A model generated the notes under the pieces. That model searched no databases. It was given only the letters and a program-made list of their open reading frames with translations, and was not told the DNA's origin. From assembly GCA_016930915.1 (NCBI GenBank), contig JAFGFU010000001.1:62001-126000 (forward strand): 64,000 bases of DNA. The letters run 5' to 3'. Positions within the stretch are counted from its first letter, which is position 1. Every line of letters starts with the position of its first letter. Source of the DNA: Campylobacterales bacterium. Its GTDB lineage: Bacteria; Campylobacterota; Campylobacteria; Campylobacterales; Sulfurospirillaceae. Positions 18,823 through 25,998 of this stretch are shown piece after piece. The position numbers and the translations under genes were made by a program.

Positions 18823-19293
18823 TTAATGGTTGTTATTGGCCTTTGCACATTTTTCACACAAGCCACGTAATTGCATTAAATGACTGGTGATATGAAAATT
18901 ATGTACTTTGGCAATATCTAGTTGTAATTGTTCAATTTTCTCATTTTGAAATTCAATGATAAGCCCACAACTTTTACAAATCATATGATCATGATGTGGC
19001 TTATTTGCTAGTTCAAACTTTTTCCCTGCAACCCCAAAAGAGATTGATGTGACCATATGTGACTCTTCAAGAAGATTGAGCGTACGATAAACGGTTGCAA
19101 TGCCAATATTAAGCTCAGGATATTTTGTTTTAAGATAAATATAAAGGTCCTCAGGCGTAAAGTGCTCATTTTGTTCATAGAGTGTTTTTAAAATGACTTC
19201 ACGTTGCTTTGTGAATTTCAGTTTATTGGTCTTTAGTAATTCTTTAAAAGTTGAAAGCAAAGATGTGTATTCAGTATTTTCAAATGCGTTCAT
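18823..19293 (-). CDS. fur: Ferric uptake regulator Fur
   Basis: Fur is the iron-responsive repressor of iron-uptake genes. The 156-residue protein has an N-terminal winged helix (about 15-90, [24 protein letters not shown]) and a dimerisation domain with the metal ligands in [12 protein letters not shown] second Cys pair (LRGLCEKC) completes the structural zinc site. It precedes lysS and glyA, an arrangement I recall from C. jejuni. The N-terminus is slightly extended relative to E. coli Fur, as in other Campylobacterota. Zur or PerR identity is possible but the genomic context favours Fur. Confidence 0.92.
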   Translation of the reverse strand: MNAFENTEYTSLLSTFKELLKTNKLKFTKQREVILKTLYEQNEHFTPEDLYIYLKTKYPELNIGIATVYRTLNLLEESHMVTSISFGVAGKKFELANKPHHDHMICKSCGLIIEFQNEKIEQLQLDIAKVHNFHITSHLMQLRGLCEKCAKANNNH

Positions 19294-19308
19294 AATGGTT
19301 GCCCCTTC

Positions 19309-19842
19309 TTAAGGATTTTTTGTCTCTTTGGCTTGAATGCTCTCAAGCATCGTATTAGGATCAAGTTTTACAATGGCATGACCTGTCTCTAAAAAGAGAG
19401 GGAACATCATACTATTAGCTACATAAGGCTCAAGACGAGATTTTACAAATTCGATATTATTTAAAGCAACAGCTAAGACAGAAAAGACCAAAAATATTTT
19501 CATGCTTCCTACTACAAATCCAGCCAACTTGTCAATACTACCAAGCCCACTTAGGCTAATAATATGAGAAACAAGGTAGCCTAAGAAAAGTGAGCTGACC
19601 CAAAAAAGAATCAAGACAGCAATAAAACCAAAAAGATAGAGAGACGCTTGATTAGCAAAGGAAAATAGATTGGCATTAATAAGTTCGCCTGCCTCCGCTG
19701 CATAACGGGATGCGAAAAAAACACCACCAATAATACCTAAAAGACCAAATACTTCTTTTACAAAGCCATTAATAATGCCTTTAATGCCTAAAATAAGAAC
19801 TAACGCTAGAGAAATAAGATCGAACATAGAAATATTTGTCAT
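19309..19842 (-). CDS. cvpA: CvpA family membrane protein
   Basis: A 177-residue inner-membrane protein with four predicted helices. The family signature is clear: an N-terminal FDLISLALVLILGIKGIINGFVKE followed by VFGLLGIIGGVFFASRYA. CvpA is named for colicin V production in E. coli and has been linked to envelope and bile resistance, but its molecular role is not established. Its start codon overlaps the last base of the upstream diguanylate cyclase stop, so the two are coupled. It lies 15 bases before fur. Confidence 0.88.
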   Translation of the reverse strand: MTNISMFDLISLALVLILGIKGIINGFVKEVFGLLGIIGGVFFASRYAAEAGELINANLFSFANQASLYLFGFIAVLILFWVSSLFLGYLVSHIISLSGLGSIDKLAGFVVGSMKIFLVFSVLAVALNNIEFVKSRLEPYVANSMMFPLFLETGHAIVKLDPNTMLESIQAKETKNP

Positions 19843-20789
19843 TAAAATGCACTCCTAAAACAATTTTTTCCACTCTTTTTTGCCTCATAAAGTGCTTTAT
19901 CGGCTTTTTCTAAAATCTCATCCGCACTCATATTCTGTTTATGCGAACAAATACCAGCACTGAGTGTTAAGTGAATATCATGATTTTTGTAAAGTAGTTT
20001 ACTATCACTGGTCTCTTTTAAAATACGTTCAATAATTTTATGGGCTTCTTCACGGGATGTTCGATTAAGAATAACAACAAATTCTTCACCACCATAACGA
20101 TAAATACGTGTTCCGTGTCTGAGTGAATTTTGAATAAGTTTTGATAAAAAGATAAGTGTTTTATCGCCTGCAATGTGTCCAAAAGAGTCATTAATGTGTT
20201 TAAAATCATCTGCGTCAAACATAACAAGATGCATATCTATGTCTTTTTCGTTTCCAAAACTAAGGACTTCTTCTAAATCTTTAACTAAGACTCTTCGATT
20301 ATGTGCTTTTGTAAGAGGATCAATATTAGACTCGCGCTCCAATCGTTCAACTTCCAATTTCAGTTTGCCAATAGTCTCATCTGCTGCTTGGAGTTCTTGA
20401 AAAATTTTGTTCTGAAAAAGATCAAAAGCGTGAAGAATATCATTGGTGTCAATACGGGTGTAGTCTTTTTTTATTGCATCAATGTTAATGGCTGTTTCGT
20501 CTGAAATGAATTTAAGATTATCATTTGTTTTAACAAACTCTTCTAGCCCTTTTTTGACGAGACCAAAGCATGATTCACTGATCATTTCTTCTTGTGATGC
20601 ATTGGAAAATAAGTAGCTGTGTTTTTTTGAAAGGTCTAGTATTTCACTATTACCCGTTTGTTCAAGGATTTCTATAAACATATCATGATAATACTTAGGA
20701 TAAGGAGGAATATCTAGTACACGTAGTTTATTAAAAGTCTCTTCCGCAATGGTAAAAACAAGTTTTGATATGTGATTGCTTTGATTCAT
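19842..20789 (-). CDS. Diguanylate cyclase (GGDEF domain)
   Basis: A 315-residue soluble protein that should make cyclic di-GMP from two GTP. The C-terminal GGDEF domain (about 155-315) has an intact active-site GGEEF at 233-237 and the upstream DPLTKAHNRR. The product-inhibition site RxxD is degenerate (RHGT), so feedback control is probably lost. The N-terminal 150 residues are helical and match no sensor domain I recognise; a coiled coil (ELQAADETIGKLKLEVERLERE) leads into the GGDEF domain. It is the first gene of the long minus-strand run ending at the acyl-CoA synthetase. Confidence 0.9.
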   Translation of the reverse strand: MNQSNHISKLVFTIAEETFNKLRVLDIPPYPKYYHDMFIEILEQTGNSEILDLSKKHSYLFSNASQEEMISESCFGLVKKGLEEFVKTNDNLKFISDETAINIDAIKKDYTRIDTNDILHAFDLFQNKIFQELQAADETIGKLKLEVERLERESNIDPLTKAHNRRVLVKDLEEVLSFGNEKDIDMHLVMFDADDFKHINDSFGHIAGDKTLIFLSKLIQNSLRHGTRIYRYGGEEFVVILNRTSREEAHKIIERILKETSDSKLLYKNHDIHLTLSAGICSHKQNMSADEILEKADKALYEAKKSGKNCFRSAF

Positions 20790-20874
20790 AGTGACCTATT
20801 GTGAATTAATTTTTGCTTGATTATAGCTTGAATAAGCTGTAATCTTTGTAAAATGTTCTTGCCAACCTTTTGTG

Positions 20875-21942
20875 TTATATACCCATATTATTTAAGAGTT
20901 CTTGTGGTTGGGTTGAGTAACGAATAGCATCTTCTTTACTAATGAGATTAGCACGAAGGTGTTTCATCATCGCTTGTGTTTGAGTAATCATCCCAGTTTT
21001 TTGTTGATTGAGTTGCATTTGCGAATAAATTTGGTGCATTTTATTCTCACGAATAAGATTGGCAATAGGTGCATTATTAATCATAATTTCATGAATAGCA
21101 ACCCTACCACCGCCAATTCTAGGTAGAAGGCTTTGTGAAATAACCGCATGTAAAGAAGAGGCAAGCATATTACGCACTTGAACTTGTTCTGCGCCTTCAA
21201 AGCTATCTACAATACGGTTAATGGTTTGAACAGCAGAATTGGTGTGGAGTGTTCCCATGACTAAGTGTCCTGTTTCAGCAGCAGTAATAGCTGTACTTAT
21301 AGTTTCTTGGTCACGCATTTCCCCCACAAGAATAACATCAGGATCTTCACGTAAAGAAAATTTCAGTGCTCTTGCAAAACTTTTTGTGTCATCTCCCACA
21401 TTACGGTGTGAAAAAAGAGCTTTTTTATTTTGGTGAATAAATTCTACAGGATCTTCAATCGTGATAATGTGACGATGTTCATATAAGTTGATTTCATTCA
21501 ATAGTGCCGCTAATGTGGTTGATTTTCCGCTTCCAGTAGGCCCTGTAACCAAGATAAGACCTTTTTCTCGTTGAATAACATCTTTAAAAACAGGTGGAGT
21601 ATTGAGTTCATCTAACGAGGGAATATCAATAGGAATAATCCTAAATGCTGCGGCTAATTCACCCCCCATTGTATAGTAATAGTTAGCACGAAAACGACCA
21701 ATATCTGGAAACATAATGGCGAAATCAAGTTCTTTTTCTTCTTCTAGTTTCTTTTTTTGTTTATCGGTAATTAATGTATAACAAATTTCTTCAATAATAT
21801 TGCCATCAAGTTTATCCATATCAAGGGGTACTAATTTTCCATCAATACGAATTTGTGGTTCACTACGACTCACTAAGTGCAGATCTGATGCTTTGTATGC
21901 AACAACATTTTTTAGTAATGCTTTAATATTGATTGAAGCCAT
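20875..21942 (-). CDS. pilT: PilT-family twitching motility ATPase
   Basis: A 355-residue hexameric ATPase of the PilT type, which retracts type IV pili. It has the N-terminal PAS-like domain, Walker A GPTGSGKST, an Asp-box region, the Walker B stretch DPDVILVGEMRD, the His-box region AAETGHLVMGTLHT and a C-terminal MLASSLHAVISQSLLPR followed by the AIRYST region. No pilB, pilC, pilin or secretin gene lies in the window, so it is either a solitary retraction ATPase or its partners are elsewhere. It is 34 bases from gatC in the same direction. Confidence 0.92.
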   Translation of the reverse strand: MASINIKALLKNVVAYKASDLHLVSRSEPQIRIDGKLVPLDMDKLDGNIIEEICYTLITDKQKKKLEEEKELDFAIMFPDIGRFRANYYYTMGGELAAAFRIIPIDIPSLDELNTPPVFKDVIQREKGLILVTGPTGSGKSTTLAALLNEINLYEHRHIITIEDPVEFIHQNKKALFSHRNVGDDTKSFARALKFSLREDPDVILVGEMRDQETISTAITAAETGHLVMGTLHTNSAVQTINRIVDSFEGAEQVQVRNMLASSLHAVISQSLLPRIGGGRVAIHEIMINNAPIANLIRENKMHQIYSQMQLNQQKTGMITQTQAMMKHLRANLISKEDAIRYSTQPQELLNNMGI

Positions 21943-21976
21943 TTTATATTTCCCTTAATTTTAGATCAATGAATGT

Positions 21977-22267
21977 TTATTCTATAATTTTTGGAACGAC
22001 AAAAAAACCATTTTCACTCTGAGGCGCATTTTTTAAAATAGTTGAGATAATGTCATGATTCACATGAGGAACATCTTCTCTCAAAGGGGTGCCTCCTGTG
22101 AGGGTCGTAAACGTTGCCTCTTCACTTTGTAGATTTAGTTCGTTAAGATTTTCAACAAAAGAGACAATTTCACTGAGTTGGTTAATGACGCTTTCTCTTT
22201 TCTCATCACTTATCTTTAATGAAGAGAGTTTTTCAAGTTTTGTGAGCAATGTATTATCAATTACCAT
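21977..22267 (-). CDS. gatC: Glutamyl-tRNA(Gln)/aspartyl-tRNA(Asn) amidotransferase subunit C
   Basis: GatC is the small subunit of GatCAB, which converts misacylated Glu-tRNA(Gln) and Asp-tRNA(Asn) to the correct species. The 96-residue length and the pattern LEKLSSLKISDEKRE ... ISEIVSFVENLNELN, then a TPLREDVP element, are typical. gatA and gatB are not in the window. It has its own TATAAT upstream (minus strand). Confidence 0.92.
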   Translation of the reverse strand: MVIDNTLLTKLEKLSSLKISDEKRESVINQLSEIVSFVENLNELNLQSEEATFTTLTGGTPLREDVPHVNHDIISTILKNAPQSENGFFVVPKIIE

Positions 22268-22300
22268 TCTGCTTAAATCCTTAAATATTTTTAAGGTTTG

Positions 22301-22306
22301 ATTATA
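22301..22306 (-). promoter_or_regulatory. -10 element TATAAT for gatC-pilT
   Basis: The minus strand reads TATAAT 34 bases before the gatC start, within the divergent intergenic region. Confidence 0.6.
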
Positions 22307-22350
22307 GCAAATTCTCTTTTGTTGGATACTGAAATGCTAAGGAGCTACCA

Positions 22351-22356
22351 TATAAT
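22351..22356 (+). promoter_or_regulatory. -10 element TATAAT for the YfgM/BamB-like pair
   Basis: A consensus TATAAT lies 62 bases before the TTG start and is divergent from the gatC promoter. The leader ends with AAGGA seven bases before the start. Confidence 0.6.
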
Positions 22357-22417
22357 CTTTTTATATTTCTTGTGATAAACTTTGAGACATTTTAAAAAAA
22401 TTGCATAAGGACACTGT

Positions 22418-22999
22418 TTGGGACTTAAAGAAAATATTCAGGTAGTTAAGCAAGAAATTAGTACCGAAGAGCAATTTCTTGAGGGGATGATTAAAAGTGA
22501 GCGTTTTTTTAAACGCAATAAAAAATATATCTTCTCTACGGTGGCACTTATTGTTTTGGGAGTGAGTGGTTATACCATTGATACTTTAATGACAGAACAA
22601 AGGCTAAAAGCTTCCAATGAAGCATATACAATGCTTTTAAAAGATGCAAATAATACATCGGCACAAGAGACTCTTAAACAAAAAAATCCGAAGTTGTACA
22701 TGATGTTTCTTTTTGAAACGGCATTGCTAAAGGGTGATGTTGAAGCATTAAAAGAAGTGGCTCTCTCAAAAGAGAATCCTATTGTTGCAGATGTTGCAGC
22801 CTATCAACTCTCCCAACTCGACTTAAATTCAACGGTAAAGGGAGAACTTATGTCAGGAATGGTACTCCTTCAAGAGGGGTATGCTCTATTAAAAGAAAAA
22901 AAAGTAGATGAGGCACGGTTGAAATTTGCTCAGATTGATGCAAACTCACCTCTTAAGCAGATTGCAAAAAATCTAGAACACTATCAAGGTTTAAAATAA
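22418..22999 (+). CDS. YfgM-like membrane-anchored TPR protein
   Basis: A 193-residue protein with a cytoplasmic N-terminus, one transmembrane helix (about 37-57, YIFSTVALIVLGVSGYTIDTL) and a helical periplasmic part resembling TPR repeats (LLQEGYALLKEKKVDEARLKFAQI). The topology and size match E. coli YfgM, which binds the SecYEG translocon and periplasmic chaperones. The next gene, overlapping by one base, encodes a BamB-like lipoprotein, and yfgM-bamB adjacency is also the E. coli arrangement. Similarity is judged from layout rather than a strong motif. It starts with TTG, preceded by AAGGA. Confidence 0.65.
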   Translation: MGLKENIQVVKQEISTEEQFLEGMIKSERFFKRNKKYIFSTVALIVLGVSGYTIDTLMTEQRLKASNEAYTMLLKDANNTSAQETLKQKNPKLYMMFLFETALLKGDVEALKEVALSKENPIVADVAAYQLSQLDLNSTVKGELMSGMVLLQEGYALLKEKKVDEARLKFAQIDANSPLKQIAKNLEHYQGLK

Positions 23000-24006
23000 T
23001 GAGATACGCAAAAATTCTTTTTTCACTTTTCACGTTATTATTGGTTGTCAGTGGTTGTGGTACTAAACGTCAATACTTTGAGCCAGAATCACTTTCGGGT
23101 AAATTAAGTTATGATGGCTCTTTGCCAGCTTCTATTGTGGATGCAAACAGAGATGGTGCAACCTTGGAAAATGGGCAAGTAGTTACAAAACAAGGTCTGT
23201 CTAGTGTTGTTTTGCCTAAATCATATGTATATCTTGGTGAAAATAATGGTCGTTATGTTGCTAGTTCTCAATGCGGGGCATTAGTTGTTTTGGATGCAAA
23301 TCAAAAAACACTTTTTAAAAAAGAGTGTGATGTCTCAGTTGCTTCAGCCGCATTAAACGGGAATTTATTAGCACTTGTTTTGGGGTCAAATGAACTTGTC
23401 TTGATCGATATTAATGATGGTAGAGAGTTAATGCATTTGTCTCAAGATAATGTGTATGCCCTTGATTCAAGAATTGCAGCGCCTTATTTTTTAGGAGATT
23501 TAATTATTTTCCCAACATTAGATGGAAAGTTAATTATTGTTGATGCGCAGACAAAGAAACCTATTCGTGATGTTGTTGTTAGTAATGAAAAATTCTTTGG
23601 CAATATTATTTACCTTCAAGTTTTAGGTGATCGTCTAGTTGCTGCAACGAAGAGTAAAGTGGTGTCTATTAGTCCAAAATCGATCCATTTCTTGGAGACA
23701 GATGTACGAGATGTTATTGTTCTGAAAAATCGTATTTTTGTTTTTACAAAAGATGGAAAAGTGATTTTAACTGATGCTGATTTGAATGTTCTTAAAGATC
23801 GCAAATTTACATTTGCAACTTTTGCGGGAACAATTTATGGAAATTTTATTTATATGATTGAAAAAGGTGGTTATGTTATTGCTACTGATATAGATTTGAT
23901 TTCAACCAACGTATATAAATTGCCAGATGAAATTGAAAGTAATGTATTTACAACTGAAGACACTCTTTATTATAAAAATCATTTTTTTAAATTAAATCGT
24001 AAGTAA
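22999..24006 (+). CDS. BamB-like beta-propeller lipoprotein
   Basis: A 335-residue lipoprotein. The signal peptide ends in the lipobox LLVVSGCG, lipidating Cys20. The mature part consists of repeated short beta segments with motifs such as GALVVLDANQKTLFKKEC, NELVLIDINDGRELMHL and GKLIIVDAQTKKPI, which resemble PQQ-like propeller blades of BamB. BamB is the scaffold lipoprotein of the outer-membrane protein assembly machine. The upstream YfgM-like partner supports this. The ORF is slightly shorter than E. coli BamB (392 residues), so a blade may be missing or diverged. Confidence 0.7.
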   Translation: MRYAKILFSLFTLLLVVSGCGTKRQYFEPESLSGKLSYDGSLPASIVDANRDGATLENGQVVTKQGLSSVVLPKSYVYLGENNGRYVASSQCGALVVLDANQKTLFKKECDVSVASAALNGNLLALVLGSNELVLIDINDGRELMHLSQDNVYALDSRIAAPYFLGDLIIFPTLDGKLIIVDAQTKKPIRDVVVSNEKFFGNIIYLQVLGDRLVAATKSKVVSISPKSIHFLETDVRDVIVLKNRIFVFTKDGKVILTDADLNVLKDRKFTFATFAGTIYGNFIYMIEKGGYVIATDIDLISTNVYKLPDEIESNVFTTEDTLYYKNHFFKLNRK

Positions 24007-24028
24007 AAAGTTTAGTTTTCTTAATATC

Positions 24029-24361
24029 ATGAAAGAGATGTTAGAACGTATTTGCAATCGGCAAGTTATTTTTACATCTCTTTGTGAAATAGATTTAAAG
24101 TTACTCCATAGCCGTAAGAGACTTACTATTTTCAATGGTGTTGACCAAAAATCTTTCTATCATCTTATCATTAAATGTGGGCAGAAAAGTCGATTTTTAT
24201 CGAAACATGTTGATGAAATTATGAAACTTGATGCTGCAGTCACTTTACATGTAAAACATAATTATAAATATAAGCATTTGCTTTTAAAGGCGCCTCTGTG
24301 TTCTAAGGCAGCTTTGCTTTTTAAAGAAAAAGGTTGGAAAGTTTACAATGATATTGTGTGA
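24029..24361 (+). CDS. Protein of unknown function before coaX
   Basis: I do not recognise this 110-residue protein. It is basic, has no signal peptide or membrane helix, and contains two Cys-bearing hydrophobic stretches (KSFYHLIIKCGQKSRFL and LLLKAPLCSKAALLFKEKGWKV). Its 3' end overlaps the coaX start by 14 bases, which suggests translational coupling. Coding is supported by its position in a tight same-strand run and by the lack of any better ORF. It carries an exact palindrome copy encoding LHVK. Confidence 0.65.
   Translation: MKEMLERICNRQVIFTSLCEIDLKLLHSRKRLTIFNGVDQKSFYHLIIKCGQKSRFLSKHVDEIMKLDAAVTLHVKHNYKYKHLLLKAPLCSKAALLFKEKGWKVYNDIV
24244..24255. repeat. Palindrome TTTACATGTAAA inside the unknown gene before coaX
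   Basis: An exact copy, in frame as LHVK (context VTLHVKHNY). Confidence 0.95.
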
Positions 24362-24971
24362 TATTGGAAATTCTAATGCTGATTTTTTTCAGGATGGTAA
24401 AGTTTGGTCCCTCTCTCATAAAGATTTCGCTTCGTTTTCTACTAAAGAAAAAGTTTATTATATTTGTGTCAATGATGCAATCAAAGAGAAATTGGTTAGT
24501 AAAAATAATTTTATAGATTTAGAGCCTTATTTTGAATTTGACACAATATATCAAGGAATAGGAATTGATAGAATAGCCGCATGCAGTACAATTTCTGAAG
24601 GAATGATTGTTGATGCAGGAAGTGCCATTACAGTTGATATTATGGCAGGGGGTATGCATTTAGGTGGTTTTATTCTACCAGGGCTCACTGCATATGAAAA
24701 AGCATATGCGTCTATCTCTCCTCGTTTAAATTTAGCAATGAATCCTAGTATCGCATTGGATGCTTTACCTCAGAAAACAGCTGATGCAATTTCTTATGGG
24801 GTTGTAAAATCTATTATTACGCTTTTAGAAATAACATGTAAAGATAAAAGAATTTTTTTCACAGGTGGTGATGGTAAGTTTTTTTCAAAATTTTTCAGTA
24901 ATTCAATTTTTGATCGGACATTGATTTTTCGTGGTATGCTTAAAGCTATCAAAAATGCACATTTAGAGTAA
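24348..24971 (+). CDS. coaX: Type III pantothenate kinase
   Basis: CoaX phosphorylates pantothenate in the first step of coenzyme A synthesis; the type III enzyme is the form used by many Campylobacterota. The 207-residue protein, short for the family, has the phosphate-binding CDIGNSNADF at the N-terminus, GIGIDRIAAC in the centre, then the metal/substrate motifs IVDAGSAITVD and GGFILPGL, and the C-terminal FFTGGDG. It starts inside the preceding unknown gene and ends 11 bases before hisG. Confidence 0.93.
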   Translation: MILCDIGNSNADFFQDGKVWSLSHKDFASFSTKEKVYYICVNDAIKEKLVSKNNFIDLEPYFEFDTIYQGIGIDRIAACSTISEGMIVDAGSAITVDIMAGGMHLGGFILPGLTAYEKAYASISPRLNLAMNPSIALDALPQKTADAISYGVVKSIITLLEITCKDKRIFFTGGDGKFFSKFFSNSIFDRTLIFRGMLKAIKNAHLE

Positions 24972-24981
24972 AAGGAAAAGT

Positions 24982-25590
24982 ATGTTAACAGTAGCATTGC
25001 CCAAAGGTAGAATCGCAGAAGAAACTTTGGGGATTTTTGAAAAAATATTTGGAACAGAATTTCGTTTTGAGGATCGTAAACTCATTTTAGAAGCAGATGG
25101 TTTTCGTTTTTTATTGGTTCGTAATCAAGATGTGCCTGCCTATGTTTTACATCAATCAGCAGATATTGGTGTTGTTGGATTAGATGTTTTAGAGGAAAAA
25201 GATGAGGACCTACTCCGCTTACTCGATCTTGGCATTGGCAAATGTAAGGTATGCGTTGGTATGCAAGAAGGCAAGGAAATTGATTACAGTGTACCTGAGC
25301 TTAAAGTAGCAACAAAAATGACAAATATTGCTCAGAAATATTTTTCTAAAAAAGCAATGGCTGTTGAGATAATAAAATTGTATGGCTCTATTGAATTGGC
25401 ACCTCTTGTTGGTCTCTCTGATGTAATTGTTGATATTGTTGAAACAGGCAGTACAATGAAACAAAATGGCCTTAAAGTAGTTGAGACTATTTTGGAATCG
25501 TCTGCTTATTTGATTGCAAATAAAAATAGTTTTATTGAAAAAAAAGAAGAAATCACATCACTGTATCATAAAATAAACGCGGCTATTTAA
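24982..25590 (+). CDS. hisG: ATP phosphoribosyltransferase, short form
   Basis: HisG condenses ATP with PRPP in the first committed step of histidine synthesis. The 202-residue protein contains only the catalytic domains (LTVALPKGRIAEETL at the N-terminus, ADIGVVGLDVLEE, then DVIVDIVETGSTMKQNGL at the PRPP site). It lacks the C-terminal ACT-like regulatory domain of the roughly 300-residue long form. Short HisG works with the HisRS-like subunit HisZ, which is not in the window and should be elsewhere in the genome. AAAGGAAAAG precedes the ATG. Confidence 0.94.
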   Translation: MLTVALPKGRIAEETLGIFEKIFGTEFRFEDRKLILEADGFRFLLVRNQDVPAYVLHQSADIGVVGLDVLEEKDEDLLRLLDLGIGKCKVCVGMQEGKEIDYSVPELKVATKMTNIAQKYFSKKAMAVEIIKLYGSIELAPLVGLSDVIVDIVETGSTMKQNGLKVVETILESSAYLIANKNSFIEKKEEITSLYHKINAAI

Positions 25591-25595
25591 GGGGA

Positions 25596-25621
25596 GTTGC
25601 TGATCAAAAAAGATCAGCAAC
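25596..25621. terminator. Hairpin between convergent hisG and the CheY-like gene
   Basis: A perfect 10-bp stem (GTTGCTGATC / GATCAGCAAC) with a six-base A loop follows hisG by six bases. On the minus strand it overlaps the last codons and stop of the receiver gene. It probably terminates both convergent transcripts. Confidence 0.7.
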
Positions 25622-25984
25622 CTTTGCTATTTTACTGCTTAAATCATTCTCTCGTATAGGTTTGACGAGAAAGTCAAAAGCACCATGCTCAAACGCTTCG
25701 TTTTTACGTGTTTCATCCGTCGTTAGAACAATAATAGGGATCTTTTTAAATTCTAGCATGGATTGAATATTGGTTAGAAATTCAATACCATCCATAACGG
25801 GCATCTTGATATCAAGTAAGACAAGGTCAATATCTCCTTGTGTTTTGAGGAGATTGATAGCATCAAGTCCATTGGTTGCTTCTATAATAATACCTACATT
25901 GTCATTTTTGCGTAACATTGAGCTAATCAACTTAAGATTGATAAAGTCATCATCAACTGCTAAAATTTTTAATTGCTTTTGCAT
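25604..25984 (-). CDS. Single-domain response regulator (CheY-like)
   Basis: A 126-residue stand-alone receiver domain with no output domain. The phosphorylation site is complete: acidic pair DD near residues 11-12, phosphoacceptor Asp in LVLLDIKMPVMDG, Thr in IIVLTTDE and Lys in FLVKPI. It is the last gene of the minus-strand signalling operon, 14 bases after the hybrid kinase, and is therefore probably its phosphotransfer target or sink. It lacks chemotaxis context, so motility control is unproven. Confidence 0.9.
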   Translation of the reverse strand: MQKQLKILAVDDDFINLKLISSMLRKNDNVGIIIEATNGLDAINLLKTQGDIDLVLLDIKMPVMDGIEFLTNIQSMLEFKKIPIIVLTTDETRKNEAFEHGAFDFLVKPIRENDLSSKIAKVADLF

Positions 25985-25998
25985 TGCTTAGCCTTTTT

